A DNA stretch of 64,000 bases from contig NZ_CP039383.2 in assembly GCF_004803715.2 (NCBI RefSeq), positions 1,550,001 through 1,614,000 of the forward strand, written 5' to 3'. The notes under the pieces were generated by a model, which had not been told where the DNA came from, did not search any database, and saw only the letters and a program-made list of their open reading frames with translations. This document shows positions 38,369-46,055 of this stretch, piece by piece. The first letter of the stretch is position 1, and every line of letters starts with the position of its first letter. The position numbers were made by a program, and so were the translations under genes. Origin of the DNA: Luteimonas yindakuii. GTDB lineage: Bacteria; Pseudomonadota; Gammaproteobacteria; Xanthomonadales; Xanthomonadaceae.

Positions 38369-39154
38369 TCAGACGTTGTTGTTGAGGTAGCCCAGCATCG
38401 AATCGGTGGTCGAGATCGCCTTGGCGTTCATCTCGTAGGCGCGCTGGGTCTCGATCATGCTGACCAGCTCCTCGACCACGTTGACGTTGCTGCCTTCCAG
38501 CGAACCCTGCTCGAGCTGGCCGAGGCCATTGAGGCCCGGCGTACCGTTCTGTGCCGGGCCGGAGGCGGTGGTTTCGAGGTAGAGGTTCTCGCCGCGCGCC
38601 TGCAGGCCGGCGGGATTGATGAAATCGGTGATGGTGAGCGCGCCGATCTCCAGCGCCTGCGCCTCGCCGGCGACCTGCACGCTGATCGTGCCGTCCTTGC
38701 CGATGGTCATCGACTGCGCGCCTTCGGGCATCTGGATGCCGGGCTGCACCGGGTAGCCGCTGCTGGTGACGAGCTCGCCCTGCGCATTGACCTGGAAACC
38801 GCCGTCGCGGGTGTAGGCGGGGGTGCCGTCGGGCATCAGCACTTCGAAGAAGCCGCGGCCGCTGATCATCACGTCGAGCGCGCGACCGGTCTGCTGCGGG
38901 TTGCCCTGCTGGAAATCCTTGGCGGTGGAGACCACGCGCACGCCGGTGCCGAGCTGCAGGCCCGAGGGCAACTGCGTCTGTGCGGAGGTGGCGCCGCCGG
39001 GCTGGCGCACCTGCTGGTACAGCAGGTCCTCGAAATTGGCGCGGTCGCGCTTGAAACCGGTGGTGTTGGTGTTGGCGAGGTTGTTGGCCACCACCGACAT
39101 CCGCGTCTGCTGCGCGTCCAGTCCGGTCTTGGCAACCCAGAGAGCCTGGTTCAT
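38369..39154 (-). CDS. flgG: FlgG, distal rod protein
   Basis: Distal rod subunit (261 aa). It opens [20 protein letters not shown] then [20 protein letters not shown], and ends with the axial helix [20 protein letters not shown] and [15 protein letters not shown]. It starts the flgGHIJKL operon and has a perfect sigma54 promoter at 39202-39217 with a 37-base leader. Confidence 0.97.
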   Translation of the reverse strand: MNQALWVAKTGLDAQQTRMSVVANNLANTNTTGFKRDRANFEDLLYQQVRQPGGATSAQTQLPSGLQLGTGVRVVSTAKDFQQGNPQQTGRALDVMISGRGFFEVLMPDGTPAYTRDGGFQVNAQGELVTSSGYPVQPGIQMPEGAQSMTIGKDGTISVQVAGEAQALEIGALTITDFINPAGLQARGENLYLETTASGPAQNGTPGLNGLGQLEQGSLEGSNVNVVEELVSMIETQRAYEMNAKAISTTDSMLGYLNNNV

Positions 39155-39201
39155 CGAAGTTCCTCAGGGCGGGCGCGGAATGGCGCCGTCGCGAGGACTG
39201 A

Positions 39202-39217
39202 TGCAATCGGTGTGCCA
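39202..39217 (-). promoter_or_regulatory. sigma54 promoter for flgGHIJKL
   Basis: Minus-strand TGGCACACCGATTGCA matches the full consensus TGGCAC-N5-TTGCA. Predicted start near 39191. Confidence 0.87.
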
Positions 39218-39295
39218 GAGACGGCTTTTGCCTGTCGTTCGCCGGGCAAAGCCAGGTCACCGCGATGCCGCGGACGGCCCAGGCCGGTCATCGTC

Positions 39296-39315
39296 ATCCC
39301 CGCGAGGGCGGGGAT
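39296..39315. repeat. REP-like palindrome, type A (left member of an inverted pair)
   Basis: ATCCCCGC-gagg-GCGGGGAT, an 8-base stem with a 4-base loop, flanked by gtc and ccaggga. Its partner at 39427-39445 lies in the opposite orientation, like paired BIME elements. Confidence 0.75.
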
Positions 39316-39426
39316 CCAGGGACTTGCGGGCGCTCCGAGCGCTCACGCTGGTCCGACAGGGTGCGCTGCTCGGGCGAGCCGGAAATGGACGTCGCTGGCC
39401 CCGTACATGGCCGCTGAAGTCTCTGG

Positions 39427-39445
39427 ATCCCCGCCTCCGCGGGAT
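39427..39445. repeat. REP-like palindrome, type A (right member of an inverted pair)
   Basis: ATCCCCGC-ctcc-GCGGGAT with one base missing from the right arm, preceded by ctctgg and followed by gac. It mirrors the element at 39296-39315. Confidence 0.7.
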
Positions 39446-39488
39446 GACGGTTGAAAGACACGGCTCGGGCTCGAGGACGCAGGCCGCA

Positions 39489-39516
39489 GAACGAAGAACG
39501 AAGAACGAAGAACGCA
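39489..39516. repeat. Heptamer tandem repeat
   Basis: Three exact copies of GAACGAA followed by GAACGCA. It lies about 40 bases beyond the flgF stop and could vary in copy number. Confidence 0.7.
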
Positions 39517-39555
39517 GAGCTCGCGGCGCGGCACGCTACGCGGCAATACAGACGA

Positions 39556-40305
39556 TCAACCACCCAAACGCAGCAGGCTGTTGGCGGCCTGGGCGTTGTC
39601 GTCGCCGCGCTGGATCAGCTTCACCTGCATCTCGAACTGGCGCTGCAGCTGGATCATCTGCACCAGCGCGCCGGCCGCATCCACGTTGCTGCCTTCCAGC
39701 GTGCCGGTGGTCATCACGTCACCCGCGGCCTGTGCCAGCGGCTGCTCGGGCGTGGTATTGCGCATCAGCCCGTCGAGGCCACGCGTCAGCCGGTCCGGCG
39801 TGGCATCGACCACGCGGATGCGGCCGACCATGGCCATGGTCTGCGGGCCTTCGCCCAGCGGGATGATCGACACGGTGCCGTCGTGGCCGATGTCGAGCGC
39901 CTGGTGCGGCGGCAGGGCGATCGGCTGGCCCTGCTCGTCGAGCAGGGGATGGCCGCCGGACGTGACCAGCTGGCCGTTCGGCGTGAGCGACAGGTTTCCG
40001 GCGCGGGTGTAGGCCTCGCCACCATCCGGCGATTGCACGGAGAGCCAGCGGTCCGGACGCAGCGAGACATCCAGCGGATTGCCGGTCACCCGCTGCGCGC
40101 CGACGCGGCTGTCGAAACCCTGGTCGACATGCAGGGCATCGATCCGCGATGCATGTCCCGGCCCTTCGACGCGGTAGGCGCGCGTATTGGCCAGCGCCGC
40201 CTTGAAGCCCGCGGTGTCGGCATTGGCGAGGTTGTGCGACACCGTGCCCTGCGCCTGCAGGGTGGAGCGCGCACCGGTCATCGCGACGTAGAGGGCTTTG
40301 TCCAT
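39556..40305 (-). CDS. flgF: FlgF, proximal rod protein
   Basis: Proximal rod subunit (249 aa). It has the axial opening MDKALYVAMTGARSTLQAQG, then VSHNLANADTAGFKAALANT. The C-terminal helix includes NVDAAGALVQMIQLQRQFEM. Unlike most rod genes it is isolated: a 132-base hairpin-rich gap separates it from flgE and a 401-base repeat region from flgG. No sigma54 element was found in its own upstream gap, so it probably depends on readthrough from flgE. Confidence 0.95.
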   Translation of the reverse strand: MDKALYVAMTGARSTLQAQGTVSHNLANADTAGFKAALANTRAYRVEGPGHASRIDALHVDQGFDSRVGAQRVTGNPLDVSLRPDRWLSVQSPDGGEAYTRAGNLSLTPNGQLVTSGGHPLLDEQGQPIALPPHQALDIGHDGTVSIIPLGEGPQTMAMVGRIRVVDATPDRLTRGLDGLMRNTTPEQPLAQAAGDVMTTGTLEGSNVDAAGALVQMIQLQRQFEMQVKLIQRGDDNAQAANSLLRLGG

Positions 40306-40323
40306 GGGAGCCGTGATTCGTGG

Positions 40324-40430
40324 ATTGGTGATTGGTGATTCGGAAGAGCGTGGTCACGGCGATCGGATTCAGGACGGAGAGCGGCAACCTCACGTTGCCG
40401 CTCTCCCGATCACGAATCACCAATCACCAG
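40324..40430. repeat. Nested long inverted repeat between flgE and flgF
   Basis: Outer arms ATTGGTGATTGGTGATTCG (40324-40342) and CGAATCACCAATCACCAG (40413-40430) pair almost perfectly. Inside, GAGAGCGGCAAC-ctcac-GTTGCCGCTCTC (40377-40405) is a perfect 12-base hairpin. No T-run follows on the minus strand, so it is not a typical terminator for flgE. Confidence 0.8.
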
Positions 40431-40437
40431 TCACGCC

Positions 40438-41661
40438 TCATCGGATATTGATCACCGTCTGGGTGACCTGGTCCTGGGTCGAGATCATCTGCGCGTTGGC
40501 CTGGAAGTTGCGCTGCGCGGTGATCATGTTCACCAGCTGCGCGGTGAGGTCGACGGTGGACGACTCCAGCGCGCCGGCCTGGATCTGGCCGAAATCCGAG
40601 GTGTCGGGCGCGCCGGTGCGCGGCGTGCCCGAGGCGTAGCTTTCCGCCCAGGTGTTCTCGCCCTGTGCCTGCAGGCCCTGCGGGTTGACGAAGGTGGACA
40701 GCGCGATCTGACCCAGCGGCCGGTCGGCGCCATTGGAATAGCGCGCGAACACCACGCCGTCGCCGGAGATGCTGATCTCGTTGAGCTTGCCGGCGGCATA
40801 GCCGTCCTGGCGCGTGTCGCGCAGCTGGAAGCGTTCGCCGTACTGGGTGGAACCGGCGAGGTCGAGATTGAGCTCGAGCACGCCGGCACCGGTGGACGGG
40901 GTGAACGGATCCAGCGCGATGCGGCCGTCGGCCGGGGCGAGCAGGGCGCCCGAGTCGGAGAACTGCAGGGTCACCGCAGCACCGGCGGGCTGGCCATCGA
41001 CATAGTTGTGCACTTCCCACTCGTTCGGATTCGCGGTCTTGACGAAGTACGAGGTCTGCACGTGGCTCACGCCCAGCGAATCGAACACGGTGATGCCGCC
41101 GGTGGAGGCGTTGTAGCTGTTGGGTTCGCTGGGGTCGAAGCCGGCGATGGTCGGCTGCGCGGCGTTGCCGGGCAGGGTGAACATCAGGTTGACCCGGCTG
41201 GTCTGCTGCGGCGGGCTGTCGGTGGTGAGCAGCTGCAGGTCACCAACGCGGCCGATGTCGAAACCCTCTGCGCCTTCGCGCGGCGGATAGACCTGCAGGC
41301 GCGCGCCGTCAGGCGTGCCGACGAAGCCCTGCGCATCGGTCTGGAAGTTGCCGGCACGCGAGTACAGGCGCGCACCGTTCTTGTTGAGGGTGAAGAAGCC
41401 GTCGCCGTCGACCGCCATGTCCAGGCTGCGCCCGGTGGGGTCGATATTGCCCTGCGAGAACTGCTGCGCCACGTTGCTGAGCTTCACGCCGGAACCGATG
41501 GCGTTGCGCGCCAGGCCGTAGGTGCTGTTGGAGAACAGGTCGGCGAACTCCGCACGCGACTCCTTGAAGCCGGTGGTGTTGACGTTGGCGATGTTGTTCG
41601 CGGTGACGTTGAGGTTGGCGTTGGCCGCGTTGATGCCGGACAGCGAGGTGTTGAAGCTCAT
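40438..41661 (-). CDS. flgE: FlgE, hook protein
   Basis: Hook subunit (407 aa). The N-terminus MSFNTSLSGINAANANLNVT and NNIANVNTTGFKESRAEFAD is typical. The central hook domain is variable, and the C-terminus ends with VDLTAQLVNMITAQRNFQAN and QVTQTVINIR. It follows flgD after 51 bases, in the flgBCDE operon. Confidence 0.97.
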   Translation of the reverse strand: MSFNTSLSGINAANANLNVTANNIANVNTTGFKESRAEFADLFSNSTYGLARNAIGSGVKLSNVAQQFSQGNIDPTGRSLDMAVDGDGFFTLNKNGARLYSRAGNFQTDAQGFVGTPDGARLQVYPPREGAEGFDIGRVGDLQLLTTDSPPQQTSRVNLMFTLPGNAAQPTIAGFDPSEPNSYNASTGGITVFDSLGVSHVQTSYFVKTANPNEWEVHNYVDGQPAGAAVTLQFSDSGALLAPADGRIALDPFTPSTGAGVLELNLDLAGSTQYGERFQLRDTRQDGYAAGKLNEISISGDGVVFARYSNGADRPLGQIALSTFVNPQGLQAQGENTWAESYASGTPRTGAPDTSDFGQIQAGALESSTVDLTAQLVNMITAQRNFQANAQMISTQDQVTQTVINIR

Positions 41662-41712
41662 GGCGGACTCCGTGAGGTCGTGCGCGGGAAGGACGTGGAA
41701 GGGTGTGCGTCG

Positions 41713-42387
41713 TCAACCGACGCGTAGGACATGGCCGACCGGCGCGGTGCCGAGGCCCTGGATGTCGAGGTAGAGGCCATCGGCGCCGACCGACACGCTG
41801 TCGACGCGGCCGCGCACGTAGGTGCTCAGGGTGGTGCTGTCGCCGTTGCCGGCGACATGCTTCGCGGTGATGGCGTACTGGCCCGGTGGCATGCGCTCGC
41901 CGGCGGCATTGGTGCCATCCCAGGCGAACGGCACTTCACCCGCGGTATCGGCGCGCACCACGACCTGGCGCACCGGCTGGCCGTTGGCGTCGCTGATGTC
42001 GAAGGTGACGAGGCCTGGCGATGGCGCAGCCACCAGGCCGCTGGCCCCGCCATCCGCACCGAGCGCAACCTTCGCCGACGGCAGCACCACGTCACGGCCG
42101 ACCAGCGCCGCGCCGCGCATCAGCTGGTCGCCGGCCATCGCGTTGGCGAAGCCGCTGACGGTGCCGTTGAGCGCCTGGATGCCCTGCACGGTGGAGAACT
42201 GGGCCATCTGGCCGAGGAACGCGCTGTTCTCCATCGGATTCAGCGGGTCCTGGTGCTTGAGCTGCTCGGTCATCAGGCGCAGGAACTCGGCCTGGCCCAG
42301 CGAATCGCTGCGCTTGTCGCCGCCGACCTTGCCGGCAGCGCCGCCGAGGCCGAGGTTGTTGAGGGCGTCACTGGAAATGCTGGTCAT
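41713..42387 (-). CDS. flgD: FlgD, hook-cap scaffold
   Basis: Hook assembly cap (224 aa). The N-terminal block LGQAEFLRLMTEQLKHQDPL followed by NPMENSAFLGQMAQFSTVQG is diagnostic. The C-terminal FlgD Ig/tudor-like domains contain FAWDGTNAAGERMPPGQYAI. It lies 16 bases after flgC. Confidence 0.97.
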   Translation of the reverse strand: MTSISSDALNNLGLGGAAGKVGGDKRSDSLGQAEFLRLMTEQLKHQDPLNPMENSAFLGQMAQFSTVQGIQALNGTVSGFANAMAGDQLMRGAALVGRDVVLPSAKVALGADGGASGLVAAPSPGLVTFDISDANGQPVRQVVVRADTAGEVPFAWDGTNAAGERMPPGQYAITAKHVAGNGDSTTLSTYVRGRVDSVSVGADGLYLDIQGLGTAPVGHVLRVG

Positions 42388-42403
42388 CGTGCGTGCTCCG
42401 GGC

Positions 42404-42811
42404 TCAGCGGCCCATGCTCAGGGTCGCGACGGCGAGCTCCTTGGCGGTGTTGAGCATCTCCACGCCGGCCTGGTAGCTGCGCGAGGCGGAGATCATGTTG
42501 ACCATCTGCGCGACCGGATCGACGTCGGGCGCGTACACGTAACCCTGTTCGTCGGCGAGCGGATGACCGGGTTCGTAGCGCTGGATCGGCGGGGTGTCGC
42601 GCTCGACGATGCCCGCCACCTGCACGCCGGTGAGGGCCGGGTCGCTGCCGTGGGCGGTGGCGCGGAATACCGGCTCCAGCGGCTTGTAGACCTGGTCCGG
42701 CGAGCCGGCGACGGAGCCGGCATTGGCCATGTTGCTGGCCAGCGTGCTCAATCGCACCGACTGCGCCTGCAAGGCGGAGCCGGCAACGTCGAAGATCGGC
42801 AGGTTGCTCAT
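42404..42811 (-). CDS. flgC: FlgC, proximal rod protein
   Basis: Proximal rod subunit (135 aa). It has FDVAGSALQAQSVRLSTLAS and NMANAG at the N-terminus, with YVYAPDVDPVAQMVNMISAS then RSYQAGVEMLNTAKEL at the end, as in all FlgC proteins. It begins 3 bases after the flgB stop. Confidence 0.97.
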   Translation of the reverse strand: MSNLPIFDVAGSALQAQSVRLSTLASNMANAGSVAGSPDQVYKPLEPVFRATAHGSDPALTGVQVAGIVERDTPPIQRYEPGHPLADEQGYVYAPDVDPVAQMVNMISASRSYQAGVEMLNTAKELAVATLSMGR

Positions 42812-42814
42812 GGC

Positions 42815-43231
42815 TTACTGTCCCGTGATCGCGGTCAGGAGGGTGCGCACCTTCGATTCCATGAAGCTGAGCGAGGCGCGGTATTCGAGGGCGGCACGGC
42901 CGTAGGCGGCGCGCTCGGCATCGGGATCGACGGTGTTGCCGTCCAGGCTCGGCTGGGCTGCGACGCGGGCCGTGGTGAACGGCTGCAGGGCGTCGTCGAG
43001 GCCGGCGATGGGGATGTGCGCGGAATTGGTTTCGCGCTGGATCGATGCGGTGCCGCCGGCTTCACGGGTGCGTGCCGCCGACGCGAGCGCGGCATTGAAA
43101 TCGAGGTCGCGTGCCTGGTAGCCGGGGGTGTCGGCGTTGGCCAGGTTGCTGGCGATCAGCTTCATGCGCTGCTCGCGCAACGGCAGCGCATCGGCCTGCA
43201 GGCCCAGGTACGAGGAAATCAGGTTGGACAT
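42815..43231 (-). CDS. flgB: FlgB, proximal rod protein
   Basis: First gene of the flgBCDE operon (138 aa). It has LREQRMKLIASNLANADTPG and YQARDLDF at the N-terminus, and LEYRASLSFMESKVRTLLTA at the end. The ATG at 43231 has a good ribosome-binding site, GGAGGG, 5 bases upstream. The sigma54 promoter at 43265-43280 gives a leader of about 23 bases and rules out longer starts. Confidence 0.97.
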   Translation of the reverse strand: MSNLISSYLGLQADALPLREQRMKLIASNLANADTPGYQARDLDFNAALASAARTREAGGTASIQRETNSAHIPIAGLDDALQPFTTARVAAQPSLDGNTVDPDAERAAYGRAALEYRASLSFMESKVRTLLTAITGQ

Positions 43232-43264
43232 CGCAGCCCTCCGGCAAACGCTCGCCGGGGACTG

Positions 43265-43280
43265 TGCAAGTGGCGTGCCA
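43265..43280 (-). promoter_or_regulatory. sigma54 promoter for flgBCDE
   Basis: Minus-strand TGGCACGCCACTTGCA, a perfect consensus match. Predicted start near 43254. A type B palindrome begins only 4 bases upstream of the -24 element. Confidence 0.88.
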
Positions 43281-43284
43281 GACC

Positions 43285-43306
43285 CTTCTCCCGCCTGTGG
43301 GAGAAG
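43285..43306. repeat. REP-like palindrome, type B
   Basis: CTTCTCCC...GGGAGAAG with a 6-base centre, followed by gcctgccccgagg and, further on, cggatgaggg. It abuts the flgB sigma54 promoter. Confidence 0.7.
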
Positions 43307-43398
43307 AGCCTGCCCCGAGGTGCTGCTGGGTCGGGGGTGGCGCGAAGCGCCGGATGAGGGCGTGGCGCGGGACACGGTCAGGGATGCAACGTCCCTGG

Positions 43399-43418
43399 AC
43401 TCCCGCCTTCGCGGGAGT
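43399..43418. repeat. REP-like palindrome, type A
   Basis: ACTCCCGC-cttc-GCGGGAGT, a perfect 8-base stem flanked by ctgg and gacgacc. It lies in the 227-base gap between the cheV stop and the flgB promoter and may serve as the cheV 3' end. Confidence 0.7.
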
Positions 43419-43458
43419 GACGACCGGGAGACCCGAAACCGGGGCTCGGTGCCCTCGC

Positions 43459-44412
43459 TCAGGCGACCCGGCGACCACCCGCGTCGGCGGCAACCTCGTT
43501 CAGCCGCTTCAGCACGTGCTCGGCCAGCTCGTGCGGGCTGTACTTCGCCACGAAGGCATTGGCGCCCACGCTCTTCACCATCGAGGTGTTGAACACGCCC
43601 GACAGCGAGGTGTGCAGCAGCACGAACAGATCGGCCAGGCCCGGATGGCGGCGGATTTCCGTCGTCAGGGTGTAGCCATCCATCGCCGGCATCTCGATGT
43701 CGGACACGATCATCGCGTAGCGCTGGGCCGGCGGCTCGCCGCTGGCGTGCAACTGCAAGAGGTGGTCCAGCGCCTGGCGGCCGTCGGAAAGCAGGGTCAC
43801 GCCGACGCCCAGCTGGTCGAGCACGCTGCGGATCTGCTGGCGCGCCACGCGGGAATCGTCCACCACCAGCACCTGCATCGGCGGTGCGTCGGCGGGCAGG
43901 GCGTATTCCGGTGGCAACTCGGCATCCATCCGTGCCTGCGAGATGTCCGCCAGCACGCTTTCCACGTCGATGACCTGGATCAGCTCGCCCTGGTAGCGGG
44001 TGACCGCGGTGAGGTAGCTGCCTTCGGCGCCGAGGTCCGGCGGCGGGTGGATATCCTCGACCGCGATGTTGACGATGCGTTCGACCTCGCTGACCAGGAA
44101 ACCCTGGATCGAGCGGTTGAACTCGGTGACCACCAGGTAGCCCGGTGTGTCGTGGGCGCGTTCCGGATGGGCGATGGCGAGGCCCAGGTCGAGCACCGGC
44201 ACGCTGCGGCCGCGTACGTCGGCGACGCCGGCGAACTGTTCGGGCAGGCCCGGCACGCGGAACAGCCCCGGACGGCGCAGCACCTCCTGCACCTTGAAGA
44301 CGTTGACGCCAAAAAGCTGGCGGCCGCCCAGGCGGAAGAGCAGCAGCGCCAGCCGGTTGTGGCCGGCGAGGCGGGTGCGCTGGTCGATACGGTCGAGCAG
44401 GTCCTGCGACAT
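43459..44412 (-). CDS. cheV: CheV, CheW-receiver chemotaxis coupling protein
   Basis: 317-aa adaptor. An N-terminal CheW domain (about 15-165, LLLFRLGGRQLFGVNVFKVQ ... DVRGRSVPVLDLGLAI) is fused to a C-terminal receiver (about 185-310). The receiver has VDDSR, phosphoacceptor Asp238 in MIVSDIEMPAMDG and Lys in AFVAKYSP. It couples chemoreceptors to CheA and adapts by phosphorylation. The ATG at 44412 lies within a few bases of the start predicted from the sigma28 element at 44420-44446, so the mRNA may be leaderless. Confidence 0.95.
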   Translation of the reverse strand: MSQDLLDRIDQRTRLAGHNRLALLLFRLGGRQLFGVNVFKVQEVLRRPGLFRVPGLPEQFAGVADVRGRSVPVLDLGLAIAHPERAHDTPGYLVVTEFNRSIQGFLVSEVERIVNIAVEDIHPPPDLGAEGSYLTAVTRYQGELIQVIDVESVLADISQARMDAELPPEYALPADAPPMQVLVVDDSRVARQQIRSVLDQLGVGVTLLSDGRQALDHLLQLHASGEPPAQRYAMIVSDIEMPAMDGYTLTTEIRRHPGLADLFVLLHTSLSGVFNTSMVKSVGANAFVAKYSPHELAEHVLKRLNEVAADAGGRRVA

Positions 44413-44419
44413 GCCGGCG

Positions 44420-44446
44420 GTATCGGCGCGGGCGGGGGCGACTTGA
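44420..44446 (-). promoter_or_regulatory. Candidate sigma28 promoter of cheV
   Basis: Minus-strand TCAAGTCG-N11-GCCGATAC: seven of eight bases match the FliA -10 and five of eight the -35, with exact spacing. The predicted transcript would begin at or next to the cheV ATG. Confidence 0.55.
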
Positions 44447-44456
44447 GCCGCGCTTG

Positions 44457-44472
44457 CGGCACGGCGCTTGCA
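44457..44472 (+). promoter_or_regulatory. sigma54 promoter for flgA
   Basis: CGGCACGGCGCTTGCA on the plus strand with GG and GC ten bases apart. Predicted start near 44484, 23 bases before the flgA ATG at 44507. It is back-to-back with the cheV sigma28 element, 10 bases away. Confidence 0.83.
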
Positions 44473-44506
44473 TCGGCGGGGCCATCGTTCCGCCGCAAGG
44501 ACCCCC

Positions 44507-45211
44507 ATGGCCCCGATGCCACCGCGCCGAGCAGCCCGTCATGTGCCGACCTCGCGTTGCCACTTGGTGTTGGTCGTGCTGTTCCTGCTCGGCAGCCTGC
44601 TGGTGCCGGTGGCCTGGGCATCGGCGGGTTTCCAGCCGGTGGAGTCGATCCGCGCCGCCGCGCTGGCCGCGGCCGGGGGTGGCGAGGGCACCGATGCCAC
44701 GCTCGATCCGGCCCTGCGCATGCCGCGCTGCGCCCAGCCGCTGGAAGCACGCATGACCGGTGCCGGCACCGCCGAAGTCGCCTGTCCTTCGGGTTGGCGG
44801 CTGTTCGTGCCGGTGCGCGTGCACCGCAGCCAGACCGTACTGGTACTGGCGCGCAGCGTGGCTTCAGGACAACCGATCACGGCCGATGTCTTCATTGCCG
44901 AACAACGCGATGCCACGCGCATCGCCGGGGTGGCCATCGCCGATCCAGCGGAGGCAGTGGGCCGCGTCGCCCGTCGCACGCTCTCCGCAGGCAGCGTGTT
45001 GACCGCCGGCGACCTGGTCGCGCCACGGCTGGTGCGGCGCGGCGATACCATCGCCCTGGTCTCGCGCCGGGGCGGGGTGGAGGTGCGGATGGTCGGTCGC
45101 GCGCTCGGCGATGCCGGTGAGCACGAACGCGTCAGCGTGGAGAACCTGTCCTCGCGCCGCATCGTGCAGGGCACCGTGGATCCCGACGGCGACGTGCTGG
45201 TGAGCCGGTGA
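44507..45211 (+). CDS. flgA: FlgA, P-ring assembly chaperone
   Basis: Periplasmic chaperone (234 aa) for P-ring assembly. After a signal/anchor (HLVLVVLFLLGSLLVPVAW, then ASA) come an N-terminal domain and the SAF domain with VLVLARSVASGQPITADVFI and the ending GTVDPDGDVLVSR. The ATG at 44507 has AAGGA five bases upstream and fits the sigma54 start; an earlier ATG at 44468 overlaps the promoter and is rejected. It is divergent from cheV. Confidence 0.93.
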   Translation: MAPMPPRRAARHVPTSRCHLVLVVLFLLGSLLVPVAWASAGFQPVESIRAAALAAAGGGEGTDATLDPALRMPRCAQPLEARMTGAGTAEVACPSGWRLFVPVRVHRSQTVLVLARSVASGQPITADVFIAEQRDATRIAGVAIADPAEAVGRVARRTLSAGSVLTAGDLVAPRLVRRGDTIALVSRRGGVEVRMVGRALGDAGEHERVSVENLSSRRIVQGTVDPDGDVLVSR

Positions 45212-45274
45212 CCTGCCCGGATCGGGGCTCCGACCCGGCTTGCGGCGGCCCCGGTGAACACGCTGAACGCATGT

Positions 45275-45286
45275 GGGGAATTCCCC
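45275..45286. promoter_or_regulatory. Perfect palindrome GGGGAATTCCCC upstream of flgM
   Basis: A 12-base perfect palindrome ending right at the -35 element of the flgM promoter. A near-copy (AGGGGATTCCCTTA) lies at 26782-26795, upstream of rpoN. It may be a binding site for a shared regulator. Confidence 0.45.
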
Positions 45287-45313
45287 TAAAGCTTTTCCGG
45301 CACCGGTCGATAA
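45287..45313 (+). promoter_or_regulatory. sigma28 promoter for flgM-flgN
   Basis: TAAAGCTT-N11-GTCGATAA: the -35 is identical to that of fliC and seven of eight -10 bases match. Predicted start near 45320, leader about 37 bases. It makes flgM self-regulated through FliA. Confidence 0.88.
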
Positions 45314-45356
45314 CGGCCATGAACCCACTTACCAACCCGGCGTCAGGATCACTGCC

Positions 45357-45662
45357 ATGACCCAGAAAATCGAAGGATTGTCCACCGCCGCGGTGCGCGG
45401 CACCGGTCCGGCCCTTGGCCAGGTGTCGCGTGCCGGCGATGCCCGCAAGGCCGTCGAGGCGCCCGCCGCCGCCGACAGCCTGCGCCTGACCGGCGAGGCC
45501 ACCGGCCTGCAGGCCCTGCAGCGCGATCTCGCCACCCGTCCGGCGCTCGACGAGTCGCGGGTACAGGCAGTGCGCGAGGCATTGGCCTCGGGCAGCTACC
45601 GGATCGACCCGGAAGCGATCGCCTCGCGCATGCTCGAGCTGGACGCACAGCTCGCCGGCTGA
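45357..45662 (+). CDS. flgM: FlgM, anti-sigma28 factor
   Basis: Secreted anti-FliA factor (101 aa). The N-terminal half is disordered and Ala-rich. The C-terminal FliA-binding helices contain VQAVREALASGSYRIDPEAI and ASRMLELDAQL, a strong family match. The ATG at 45357 has an AGGA site 8 bases upstream; the earlier open frame crosses the promoter and is rejected. Its stop overlaps the flgN ATG by one base (TGATG). Confidence 0.95.
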   Translation: MTQKIEGLSTAAVRGTGPALGQVSRAGDARKAVEAPAAADSLRLTGEATGLQALQRDLATRPALDESRVQAVREALASGSYRIDPEAIASRMLELDAQLAG

Positions 45663-45997
45663 TGAGCGCCGCCCAGGCCAGCCTCGAACGCCTCGCCACG
45701 GCGCTCGCCGACGAACGCGAGGCGCTGATCGGCCACGACGTCGAGGCGCTGATGCGTTCCACGCACGCCAAGCTCACCGCGTTGCGCGAACTCGAGGCGA
45801 GCACGGACAGCGAGATCGCCGGCCCGCTGGCGGAGCTGGCCGAGCTCAACCGCGCCAACGGCGCACTGCTGGCCCGCCGTCGCCGCGAGGTGAACTGGGC
45901 CTTGCGCCACCTCGGGCGGGTCGAGAGCGCTCCGGCCTATGACGCCCATGGCCGTGCCGAACAGGCCCGGCATTCGCGCGAGCTCGCGGTCGCCTGA
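45662..45997 (+). CDS. flgN: FlgN, chaperone for FlgK and FlgL
   Basis: Short all-helical chaperone (111 aa) for hook-filament junction proteins, coupled to flgM. It has helical LERLATALADEREALIGHDV and the FlgN-typical LNRANGALLARRRREVNWAL. Support comes from synteny, size and fold; the family has few invariant residues. Confidence 0.9.
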   Translation: MSAAQASLERLATALADEREALIGHDVEALMRSTHAKLTALRELEASTDSEIAGPLAELAELNRANGALLARRRREVNWALRHLGRVESAPAYDAHGRAEQARHSRELAVA

Positions 45998-46055
45998 GCG
46001 CCCGCGCCCGGCGCCGACGCTATGATGCGGTGACCCACCGCCGCGTCCGGACACC

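Larger units (their letters stand above)
39155..39555. other. Repeat-rich region between flgF and flgG
   Basis: This 401-base gap has no credible gene. From right to left it holds a heptamer repeat (39489-39516), a pair of inverted type A palindromes (39427 and 39296) about 110 bases apart, and the flgG sigma54 promoter. Confidence 0.75.

Noticed and set aside
39489..39516. CRISPR or minisatellite array
   Set aside because: Only four heptamer units without spacers; it is a simple tandem repeat. No CRISPR structure was seen anywhere.
40377..40405. Rho-independent terminator for flgE
   Set aside because: The hairpin is perfect, but no T-run follows on the minus strand, and flgF downstream has no promoter, so readthrough is expected.
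44468..44506. Upstream ATG for flgA
   Set aside because: It lies within the sigma54 promoter, before the predicted transcription start; the ATG at 44507 has a ribosome-binding site.
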